DNA from: Tretioscincus oriximinensis
Lineage: Eukaryota; Chordata; Lepidosauria; Squamata; Gymnophthalmidae
Reading direction: 5' to 3'
DNA length: 64,000 nucleotides
Assembly: GCA_022410635.1 (NCBI GenBank)
Contig: JAJVDF010000583.1
Span: 1 to 64,000 of the forward strand
Under the pieces are notes generated by a model that had not been told where the DNA came from, did no database searches, and saw only the letters and a list, made by a program, of their open reading frames with translations. How positions within the stretch are numbered: the stretch's first letter is position 1; every line of letters begins with the position of its first letter. The position numbers were made by a program, and so were the translations under genes. Shown piece by piece: positions 61,601-64,000 of this stretch.

Positions 61601-61971
61601 TCCTTTATTCACATTTGCTAGATCATTCTAACTTTTTGCACTAACAGCTGTATATGACAGAAAATGTACTATTACTGCTCAAAACAATTAAGGGAACACT
61701 TAGTGTTACACTATTATGTTAACGTGTTCCCTTAATTGTTTTGAGCAGCATATTTAATCCTTGAAAATCATGCAGAAGAAAAACTCTGTGTTGTGGTTTA
61801 TCTTTCCAAATTGTTTTAAACAAATATTTTTTATACCTTCATATTAGATGCTTCAGTTTCCAGTTTTGTAAGATGAGTTGAATTGTCTTCCAGTTCTTGC
61901 CGAAGATTTGAATTCTCCATTTTTAATGCCTCTACTTGTTTCAACAACTGATCATATGACACTGCAGCCAT
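13157..61971 (-). CDS. APC: APC, complete coding sequence in 15 coding exons
   Basis: APC is the scaffold of the beta-catenin destruction complex (with axin, GSK3, CK1) and the main negative regulator of Wnt signalling. It also binds microtubule ends and actin regulators. Coding exons (minus strand): 61971-61837, 58582-58498, 58096-57895, 56020-55912, 53810-53697, 48358-48275, 38763-38659, 33077-32979, 32579-32201, 30409-30314, 27141-27002, 25287-25210, 22844-22728, 22061-21847 and 19676-13157. All junctions are GT-AG and the frame closes. The total is 8,478 nt, 2,825 residues (human 2,843). Lengths of exons 2-15 equal the human ones as I recall them; the difference is in the last exon. Domains in order: coiled coil, armadillo repeats (about 450-770), 15-residue repeats (about 1015-1180), seven 20-residue repeats and three SAMP motifs (about 1255-2030), basic region, SQIP near 2784, C-terminal TSV. 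Single N bases leave a few residues open; one (15953) falls in a TGN codon. Confidence 0.98.
19677..21846 (-). other. APC: APC intron 15
   Basis: 2,170 bp from the donor after exon 15 (CACAG|GTAAAG) to the acceptor TTCACTGCAG. It carries a CR1/L2-type LINE copy at about 20830-21690 in the antisense direction relative to APC. The rest is AT-rich with nothing recognised. Confidence 0.9.
20830..21690 (+). mobile_element. CR1/L2-type LINE, 3' fragment
   Basis: Plus-strand frames decode to the end of a CR1-group reverse transcriptase and its C-terminal extension: MHIGAK-like start, EKDLGVLTNN-like, AAAKKANSMLGIIRKGIENK, then EVYKIMHGMDRVNREKMFSL and HNTRTRGHSLKLMGRKVRT. The 3' UTR ends gctggactagatgggctctg ... 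tggctcttcttatattctta. The region parallels 35215-35960 closely. Ambiguous bases and frameshifts break the frame. The RT core is missing. Confidence 0.85.
21847..22061 (-). CDS. APC: APC exon 15
   Basis: 215 nt encoding armadillo-repeat residues 582-653 (ESTLKSVLSALWNLSAHC ... IATNEDHR). Acceptor TTGTCTACAG, donor GTAAAG. An N at 21977 is the first base of an NAT codon where human has Asp (VDGAL). Confidence 0.98.
22062..22727 (-). other. APC: APC intron 14 with diverged repeat
   Basis: 666 bp. The stretch 22265-22640 (tctgtctcaaaaggcagaag ... cagaaataggacatctagac) resembles 29505-29705, so both are old copies of one interspersed repeat that I cannot name. Confidence 0.6.
22728..22844 (-). 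CDS. APC: APC exon 14
   Basis: 117 nt, exactly 39 codons: VIASVLRNLSWRADINSKK ... ECALEVKK, armadillo repeat. Acceptor TTTTTACAG, donor GTGCTG. The only difference from human noticed in this exon is Val to Ile in RADINSK. Confidence 0.98.
24314..24553. mobile_element. palindromic Penelope-related hairpin
   Basis: The left arm agtccagcaaaggggctagt ... gtctacttcttcagatgc is repeated in inverse order in the right arm (gaagaagtagatgtgtctac ... gctactagcctccctttgct), with a 20-bp insert at the centre. The right outer end reads agacagctatttttctgaaa, as in the Penelope-like copy at 46.1-47.2 kb. No clear target duplication here. Confidence 0.8.
24740..24912. mobile_element. older copy of the palindromic hairpin family
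   Basis: Two inverted arms (tcgtagcaccttacaaacaa ... / ... ttagtctctaaggtgctatg) with a diverged centre. The outer end reads gcagccatgttagtctggat. More diverged than the copies at 30.7 and 55.0 kb. Confidence 0.65.
25210..25287 (-). CDS. APC: APC exon 13
   Basis: 78 nt, 26 codons: ATLCSMKGCMRALVAQLKSE then SEDLQQ, identical to human as I recall it. Acceptor TTTCAAACAG, donor GTAAAT. Confidence 0.98.
25686..25925 (-). mobile_element. tRNA-derived SINE (squamate type)
   Basis: Reversed tail tttctgaacccaaagagaat / caaagcggctta at the left, and reversed body gtagatggggctgagaaagc ... gatcacccaac, the typical squamate SINE body. The tRNA-like head lies at the right end (ctagtccagcactctaatga), decayed. 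Same strand as APC. Confidence 0.75.
26784..26843. repeat. 28-bp inverted repeat with GAAA loop
   Basis: Arm 26784-26811 (catgctagtgtagactatgg, then caggcccc) pairs with 26816-26843 with about four mismatches in 28. The four loop bases are GAAA. The surrounding segment 26735-26870 is GC-richer than the intron. Probably a small DNA element. Confidence 0.8.
27002..27141 (-). CDS. APC: APC exon 12
   Basis: 140 nt, residues 470-516, armadillo repeat: GLQAIAELLQVDCEMYGL ... FGDVANK. Acceptor TTTTTAATAG, donor GTGAGT. The first two bases complete the Gly codon split after exon 11. Confidence 0.98.
27325..27532 (-). mobile_element. tRNA-derived SINE (squamate type)
   Basis: Reversed tail ttatattccgcttttccaaa ... 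caaagcagc, then reversed body aagtgaggctcagagagttc ... and decayed tRNA-like head agattccagataagagtct-type sequence at the right. Same family as 25686-25925. Confidence 0.75.
27831..27911. mobile_element. Tc1/mariner-type palindromic MITE
   Basis: tatactgctcaaaacaatta then agggaacacttta, followed by a short spacer and the inverse of the same 33 bases with one change. Bounded by TA. The sequence resembles termini of Tc1/mariner elements (CTGCTCAAAA...GGGAACAC). Related copies are at 34669, 41084, 61673 and 62152. Confidence 0.88.
27975..28135 (-). mobile_element. SINE fragment (squamate type)
   Basis: Body segment aagtaggtggggcttaagag ... gcccaaggtcacccagctgg in reverse orientation, with a decayed head at the right end. 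The 3' tail is missing. Confidence 0.7.
29505..29705. repeat. unnamed interspersed repeat, second copy
   Basis: Shares tctgtctcaaaaagcaaggg, catagcatt and cggaaataggat with 22265-22640 in the same order and spacing. The family is not recognised. Confidence 0.5.
30314..30409 (-). CDS. APC: APC exon 11
   Basis: 96 nt, residues 438-470: (M)PAPVDHQICPAVCVLMKL ... HAMNEL(G). Acceptor TTTCAATATAG, donor GTTAGT. The start codon of the fragment is split A|TG with exon 10. Glu to Asp (PVDHQ) is the only difference from human noticed. Confidence 0.98.
30410..32200 (-). other. APC: APC intron 10
   Basis: 1,791 bp. It contains the palindromic hairpin with target duplications at 30664-30897. The open frame at 31476-31892 (138 codons, plus strand) has no recognisable domain and no sign of being a gene. 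Confidence 0.85.
30664..30897. mobile_element. palindromic Penelope-related hairpin with 12-bp target duplications
   Basis: Duplications tatttttaaaga at 30664-30675 and 30886-30897 flank a 210-bp insert. The insert is two inverted arms meeting at cagatgcatctg, followed by an end gactaacacggctatttctc that has no partner arm. Arms are nearly identical (few mismatches over about 85 bp). Confidence 0.88.
32201..32579 (-). CDS. APC: APC exon 10
   Basis: 379 nt, residues 312-438: VEMVYSLLSMLGTHDKDDM ... MDQDKNP. It carries the start of the armadillo region and very high identity to human (SCIAMRQSG for SCISMRQSG, EAHDQGMD for EAHEPGMD). N at 32358 lies in a GCN Ala codon and is silent. Acceptor ACGTTTCAG, donor GTATGT. 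Confidence 0.98.
32580..32978 (-). other. APC: APC intron 9
   Basis: 399-bp AT-rich intron between exons 9 and 10. No element recognised. Three isolated N bases. Confidence 0.85.
32979..33077 (-). CDS. APC: APC exon 9
   Basis: 99 nt, 33 codons: SSTTRMDHDSPSVMSSNSS then YSVPRRLTSHLGTK. Ends match human, while the Ser-rich middle has diverged. Acceptor AACCTTTAG, donor GTAACC. Confidence 0.96.
34290..35960 (+). mobile_element. CR1/L2-type LINE, 5'-truncated
   Basis: Plus-strand frames decode in order: SNGQKEIIKEDVEITERLND and FFVSVFTEED (34390-34490); the RT block GFCKGKSCLSNLLEFFESVN, DIVYLDFQKAFEKVPHQ (34770-34920); SGVPQGSVLGPL-like and KFADDTKLFRV (35020-35130, the catalytic Asp-Asp box reads ADDT); then FTQRVIGLWNLLPE (35625-35675). 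The 3' UTR ends tggctcttcttatgttctt. Frameshifts, stops, a MITE half and a deletion make it defective. Antisense to APC. Confidence 0.88.
34669..34710. mobile_element. half MITE inside the LINE copy
   Basis: tatactgctcaaaacaatta then agggaacactttaacataac joins directly to the LINE sequence cgttccaggtaaag. Only one arm is present, and the LINE segment between the upstream ...CP and the PGKVLE-type block is missing. Confidence 0.8.
36955..37025 (-). mobile_element. LINE 3'-tail fragment (L2-like)
   Basis: tttatttatttatttatacc then ccatacctgaagatctcagg. The same module (tataC...tctcagggYgg) recurs at 40835, 43735, 44405 and 50745. On the minus strand it ends in (TAAA)n. Confidence 0.6.
38226..38245. 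repeat. (AAT)n microsatellite
   Basis: About seven uninterrupted AAT/TAA units. Confidence 0.9.
38659..38763 (-). CDS. APC: APC exon 8
   Basis: 105 nt, 35 codons: RTPPSKHDAGLHEAERQNE then GQGATEISVATAGSSQ. The AERQNEGQG core matches human and the flanks diverge. Acceptor TATTGACAG, donor GTAAAG. This is a linker between the coiled-coil and armadillo regions. Confidence 0.96.
40835..43100 (-). mobile_element. old L2-like LINE remains (3' UTR and coding end)
   Basis: Starts with the tail module ttattttatactgcctaata ... gtctcaggacaggt. Later segments such as agcaccatggtaaatagtt-type sequence, ctggtatagctccagtg, atcaaaagccacggagagat and gagcccgaaaccagactgga match the long 3' region common in reptile LINEs of this kind. 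It is interrupted by the MITE at 41084-41164 and by unassigned sequence. Boundaries are approximate. The frame at 41876-42388 lies inside and is not a gene. Confidence 0.5.
41084..41164. mobile_element. Tc1/mariner-type palindromic MITE
   Basis: tattgctcaaaacaattaag ... and its inverse ... cttaattgttttaagcagta, with a 20-bp spacer and an N in the left arm. Same family as 27831-27911. Confidence 0.87.
43725..45260 (-). mobile_element. L2-like LINE remains, two adjacent copies
   Basis: Copy one (43725-44150) and copy two (44403-45260) each start with tttattatttattcatact-like sequence and the tctcagggtggccaa module. Each then gives, read leftwards, the remains of a C-terminal ORF2 segment (gactattccatagttggagg = ...LWNSL type). 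Copy two continues through aagggcagccccatatagag and aagcacccccagattttgct, typical of this LINE family. Confidence 0.6.
46057..47180 (-). mobile_element. Penelope-like element with 13-bp target duplications
   Basis: Identical 13-bp flanks accataagttttt at 46057-46069 and 47168-47180 bound a 1,098-bp insert. Read leftwards, the insert encodes the post-RT part of a Penelope-like protein: ITKSIVYSQALRYNCVCLDP near 47070, RARMLPRTNLL, then RACHKPRCQLCSHIHPGN and HNIRGTFTCSSFNVVYSIFC (46700-46560). A GIY-YIG-type stretch STL(Y)IGQTGQSLRQRIIGH follows across one frameshift (46545-46490). It ends AEHFNLPEHSISDLRTAVLE ... YIHKFQAINKGLNKDNGFL. The outer ends (catccagcaaaggagctagt; agctatttctctgaaattga) are the hairpin-family sequence. 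The RT core is missing and frames are broken. Confidence 0.88.
48275..48358 (-). CDS. APC: APC exon 7
   Basis: 84 nt, 28 codons: VRVARIQQIEKDILRIRQL then LQSQTVETE. Human has Arg-Arg-Ile at the first three positions. Acceptor GGTATTCCAG, donor GTTAGT. The exon begins GTGAGAG, so the acceptor junction reads CAG|GTGAGAG and resembles a strong 5' splice site. Confidence 0.97.
50740..51060 (-). mobile_element. L2-like LINE 3' end
   Basis: The tail module tttttataccggcttataac ... tctcagggcggttaaca is followed, read leftwards from 51047, by an open frame ending ...VAAPRLWNSLPLKVHQSPSL and FRKRLKTHLF, the well-known C-terminal motif of L2/CR1-group LINE proteins. Confidence 0.8.
52262..52820. repeat. 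560-bp pyrimidine-rich block
   Basis: Nearly pure C/T on the plus strand (cctcc, ctgcc, tccctt units) with no constant period. Three overlapping long open frames, rich in Pro, Ser and Leu, are compositional. In the APC pre-mRNA this block is G/A-rich. Confidence 0.85.
53697..53810 (-). CDS. APC: APC exon 6
   Basis: 114 nt, 38 codons: FSLQTDMTRRQLEYEARQI then RAAMEEQLGTCQDMEKRAQ. Val to Ala at RAAMEEQ is the only difference from human noticed. Acceptor TTGGTTTTAG, donor GTGTGT. Confidence 0.98.
54555..54900 (-). mobile_element. CR1/L2-type LINE 3' fragment
   Basis: Opens with acataagaggagccatgctg (inverse of the ...tggctcttcttatgt end seen at 21.68 and 35.94 kb) and continues through ttgcatagagcaatgactct, which in reverse gives the REKFFFHQES-type coding end. 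Old and diverged. Confidence 0.7.
54904..55143. mobile_element. near-perfect palindromic Penelope-related hairpin with 12-bp duplications
   Basis: Target duplications tttagtaagttg at 54904-54915 and 55132-55143. Inside, two arms of about 90 bp (aaagtccagcaaaggggcta ... / ... tagcccctttgctggacttt) are almost exact inverses and meet at cagatgcatctg. The unpaired end tcagagaaatagccgtgtta lies on the left, so this copy is inverted relative to 30664-30897. Confidence 0.92.
55470..55705 (+). mobile_element. L2-like LINE tail
   Basis: gaactgtctcccccttgagg ... ctgaaaatgcttgaagatac = coding-end motif in forward orientation. Then ttgttaatcgctctgagacg and tataaagggtgatatagaaa, the tail module. Confidence 0.65.
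55912..56020 (-). CDS. APC: APC exon 5
   Basis: 109 nt, residues 141-177, coding (R)SLLLAELEKEEKEKDWYY then AQLQNLTKRIDSLPLTEN. Acceptor TTTGTTTGTAG, donor GTAAGT. Ala-Glu-Leu-Glu replaces human Ala-Asp-Leu-Asp. Confidence 0.98.
56021..57894 (-). other. APC: APC intron 4
   Basis: 1,874 bp with a GGA-rich tract (57100-57245) and a LINE coding-end/tail fragment (57380-57600: actttggaatagtctcccac, ttggggtgcatt). The rest is AT-rich. Confidence 0.8.
57100..57245. repeat. purine-rich (GGA/GAA) tract
   Basis: About 145 bp of almost pure A/G on the plus strand. Open frames on both strands here (Lys/Glu/Arg-rich and Ser/Phe-rich) are compositional. Confidence 0.88.
57895..58096 (-). CDS. APC: APC exon 4
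   Basis: 202 nt, residues 74-141: (E)LNLDSSNFPGVKLRPKMS then SREGSVSSRSGECSPVPMGS and RESTGYLEELEKER. Near-identical to human. Acceptor CATTCAG, donor GTGATT. Confidence 0.98.
58097..58497 (-). other. APC: APC intron 3
   Basis: 401 bp, AT-rich, no element recognised. Confidence 0.85.
58498..58582 (-). CDS. APC: APC exon 3
   Basis: 85 nt, residues 46-74: EVLKQLQGSIEDEAMASSG then QIDLLERLK(E). Identical to human as I recall it. Acceptor TTTTTAG, donor GTGAAA. Confidence 0.98.
58855..58985. mobile_element. diverged palindromic hairpin (Penelope-related family)
   Basis: Arms gcttgtagcactttagagac ... aggtaggcagcat and atgctgcctacctttttctt ... ctaaagtgctacaag. Centre ctgaagaagtagac as in the other copies. 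Shorter and more diverged. Confidence 0.7.
59040..59570 (-). mobile_element. CR1/L2-type LINE 3' fragment
   Basis: The order of words (gatagggtcacagcccatcc; ctccataaatttaactaatt; gaattccatagagcaacgac) matches the reversed C-terminal coding end and 3' UTR of the same LINE type as at 54.6 kb. Confidence 0.6.
61215..61305. mobile_element. fragment of the hairpin family
   Basis: ttagagaaatagcttggtaa ... agaaaagtaggtgccataag then ctttcgtagacacgtaga; one arm only. Confidence 0.65.
61673..61751. mobile_element. Tc1/mariner-type palindromic MITE
   Basis: actgctcaaaacaattaagg gaacac, spacer, and inverse ending gttttgagcag. Near-exact arms of about 27 bp. Same family as 27831-27911 and 41084-41164. 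Confidence 0.88.
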
Positions 61972-61989
61972 TCTGGGCTACCCCAGGAC
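61837..61989 (-). CDS. APC: APC exon 2 (start codon and 18 nt of 5' UTR)
   Basis: The acceptor TTTGCTTTAG is followed by 18 nt of 5' UTR (GTCCTGGGGTAGCCCAGA), then ATG at 61971-61969 and 135 coding nt, donor GTATAA. The protein begins MAAVSYDQLLKQVEALKMEN and ends ETEASNMK. This is the N-terminal dimerising coiled coil with its Leu/Met heptads. Human differs by Ala for Val at residue 4 and Asn for Thr near residue 32. The 18-nt UTR length also matches human. Confidence 0.98.
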
Positions 61990-62151
61990 CTAAAGCAAAT
62001 GAAGAACAAATATTCAACTATTTAAAAAAATTAAAAACTATACATGTCTGATATTTGCATTTATATTCGTTGCCTCAGGGCGCTCAAGGTAGATTAGTAT
62101 GAAAGAGAGGAAAAAGTGTACACACAAAATGCATTATAGTATGCTAATCTA

Positions 62152-62184
62152 TATCGCTCAAAACAATTAAGGGAACACTTTAAA
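62152..62184. mobile_element. half MITE
   Basis: tatcgctcaaaacaattaag then ggaacacttta; one arm of the palindromic MITE family without the mate. Confidence 0.8.
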
Positions 62185-63059
62185 ATAACATTTCTCAGAC
62201 CCAAGAAAATGACATAGTATTTCTGCTCAATTTTGTTTACAGTTTTTCTAACATGTTTATTTCGGTTATCTTCAACTCACTTGAAGCTCATGTTTTTGAA
62301 AAAAATGTTTAGTAGCAGCTAATTCAAAATTACAGGAAATATATTGACACATTAGATCAGGAGCCTAAGGTCCAGGGACCGGATCCAGCTTTCGTCAAGC
62401 TTTCGTCAAGCCCGCTGTGGTAAGCTCCCCAAAGAATAATTTAGTCTGACACCGACATGCTATGCAGTAATTATTTCTGTCTGACTAACAGAAAATGAAA
62501 TACAAAAAAGAAGAGCAAGAGAGGCACAGGAGAGGAAGGANGGCAAGGGAGGGAAGGGGCCAGGGAGGATGGAAAAGCCCACATTTTTGTGACCCTGAGT
62601 GGGGAAGAGGACATGGACAGAGAGAGAGAGGTGTGGCCGGGGGGGTGGGCAGGGCACGGGTCTGTGGGCAGAGGTACTGCTCTCAAGTGATGTCACAAGT
62701 ATCCAAATGATACTTGCAGAAAAAAGATTTCCCATCTTGCATTAGAGAGTATTTCAACATCATTTCCAGAACTATCTGACTAAATCATATCTAGAGTAAA
62801 TCCATTTATTTATATGAATAACTTTAATTATGCTTTCAAATTACACTGAAACCAACCAATTCCAATTTAGACTAATTCTCCTATACAATATGAAAGGCAA
62901 ATGAGGGAGGATGAAGGGAAAATTTAAGGGGTTAGCACTTGTCCTCAGTACCTCAAAAATGTCTGGAAAATTATTAATGAGAATGCATTGAAAATATTTT
63001 AACATATTACAGTATATATGATTACACTTATTGCATTTCAGTCATTAAAAAGTGGCTTT

Positions 63060-63590
63060 ATGCTCACATCTCAAAGTAAAGAATTACAAGATTTAAAATA
63101 CAACTTAAATATAGGGCTCTCAGATTATTTTGTGTTCTTCTTTAAAGAATGTGATAAAAAAGGAAATTAACCAAATTTTACAAATCAACATTCCAGATGA
63201 CAACAAATTCTGGATTACTACTAGATCACCAAATTTTAATCCTACTTCAGGCGAAAACTACAATATACAAAGGGCCTTATGGGCGGCTTACATTGTAATA
63301 GCTAGGGGGTGGCAGGATAAACAAAAATGGATGGTGGAATTGCGGTGGGCTTATTTGATAGAAATTATGACAAGCAAGGCAATAAGAGAAAAAAGCTTAT
63401 CTCAGCAAGCCATCCCTATCAGGAAGAAGTGGTTAATAAATTGGCAGAAATTAATAGAATGTTCATTCTCATACATCCTGATCGGGGANGTGGGGGGAGG
63501 GTGTTTATTTGCACGTATGTGTCTGTTTTTATTTTTGTGTGTGTATGATCTTATCTGTAAATAATAAAAATTTTTTTTNAAAAAAAGAGT
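63060..63590 (+). mobile_element. L1-type LINE 3' end
   Basis: A plus-strand frame at about 63130-63480 has the look of the extreme L1 ORF2 C-terminus (NFNPTSGENYNIQRALWAAY, WQDKQKWMVELRWAYLIEIM). It is followed by a short 3' UTR with a T/G-rich stretch and ends ataataaaaa plus A/T runs. Target duplications were not identified. Truncated and non-functional. Confidence 0.65.
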
Positions 63591-63734
63591 ATTCTGAAGA
63601 TGGAAGTTCATAACTCATCAGCCAAAATCAATGGCATATGACATATTGCATTATGACAATAATGTATCAATGACATTAGTGCATACTCATGGCATTCAAT
63701 ACTTTTTTTCCATGTGTGGTGGATACTTATGCAA

Positions 63735-64000
63735 TCACATGTAGGCATTTCTTTTTCGGCCAATGGATCATGGGTTTCCCATATTAAAAATTGTTTAACA
63801 AAGGCTGCGCCACCTTCCCACCAACAACATAAACTCATTAATTATAGATATCCTGGCACAATTACTCCAGTTCTTGAAGTCTATAAAACAAAAGTAGTTC
63901 CTATTCTTCTATATGGAGCTGAAATCTGGACCTTTTCTAATCTCTACAAACTGGAGGTATTCCAACTTAGGCAGTTGTGCTTGTTCTTGGGTCTGCCTAG
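63735..64000 (+). pseudogene. LINE reverse-transcriptase-protein fragment, runs off the right edge
   Basis: One continuous plus-strand frame without a stop from about 63759 to the edge: SANGSWVSHIKNCLTKAAP, then TPVLEVYKTKVVPILLYGAE, IWTFSNLYKLEVFQLRQLCL. The VPILLYGAEIW motif is the hallmark of the segment after the RT domain in several non-LTR retrotransposons. It has no start of its own. The clade is not certain. Confidence 0.7.

Larger units (their letters stand above)
58583..61836 (-). other. APC: APC intron 2
   Basis: 3,254 bp. It holds a diverged palindromic hairpin (58855-58985), a minus-oriented CR1/L2 fragment (about 59040-59570), a hairpin-family scrap (61215-61305) and a palindromic MITE (61673-61751). 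The rest is AT-rich with nothing recognised. Confidence 0.85.
61990..64000 (-). other. APC: APC intron 1 (partial)
   Basis: Runs to the right edge. It contains a MITE half (62152-62184), a hAT-like scrap (62357-62420: gagcctaaggtccagggacc, with an 11-bp duplication of agctttcgtca), a G/A-rich stretch (62505-62690), an L1 end (63060-63590) and a LINE coding fragment (63735-64000). No promoter or non-coding APC exon was seen. Confidence 0.8.

Noticed and set aside
62505..62690. GC/purine-rich stretch as a possible APC promoter or first exon
   Set aside because: It is a G/A-rich simple stretch with few CpGs and no donor that would join the 18-nt UTR of exon 2; the APC promoter is expected further upstream.

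Overview
The window is vertebrate nuclear DNA, most likely from a squamate reptile (lizard-like). It is AT-rich, intron-bearing and dense in old transposons. The reptile reading rests on the mixture of repeats: tRNA-headed SINEs whose tail reads 'taagccgctttgag...aaaagcggggtataa', CR1/L2-type LINEs, 5'-truncated L1, a Penelope-like element and Tc1/mariner MITEs. The species cannot be fixed from the sequence.

Two genes are present, both on the minus strand and head to tail. From the left edge, SRP19 (19-kDa protein of the signal recognition particle) enters 5' end first: exon 1 at 1482-1525 and exon 2 at 188-263, with its CpG-rich promoter region over about 1.1-2.3 kb. The rest of SRP19 lies beyond the left edge. 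The complete coding region of APC (adenomatous polyposis coli) follows, running leftwards from the ATG at 61971 to the stop at 13157-13159. All 15 coding exons can be placed with GT/AG splice sites. They total 8,478 nt and encode 2,825 residues. Every coding exon except the last has the same length as I recall for human APC; the giant last exon (19676-13157) is 54 nt shorter. The order APC then SRP19 on one strand is also the mammalian order. The APC promoter and non-coding first exon are not in the window.

APC keeps its whole architecture: N-terminal coiled coil, armadillo repeats, 15-residue and 20-residue beta-catenin repeats (seven of the latter), three SAMP axin-binding motifs, a basic Ser/Pro-rich region, an SxIP EB1-binding motif and a C-terminal TSV PDZ ligand. 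Together the genes suggest nothing operon-like; they are ordinary syntenic neighbours.

The introns and the 11.6 kb between APC and SRP19 hold the accessory biology. The best-supported elements are an L1 copy with 18-bp target duplications (3644-4829), a decayed Tc1 transposase (about 7.55-8.25 kb), a long-TIR mariner-type MITE (8373-8603), a Penelope-like element with a GIY-YIG region and 13-bp duplications (46057-47180), several palindromic hairpins related to that Penelope element (two of them with 12-bp duplications), a five-copy Tc1-type MITE family, CR1/L2 LINE copies at 20.8-21.7 kb and 34.3-36.0 kb, and LINE open frames at the right edge. I found no new molecular system. The least ordinary observations are the palindromic Penelope-derived hairpins in APC introns, the Arg216-to-Val change that puts a donor-like sequence at the exon 7 acceptor, an ambiguous TGN codon in the last APC exon, and a pair of ZNF143-type motifs around the SRP19 promoter.
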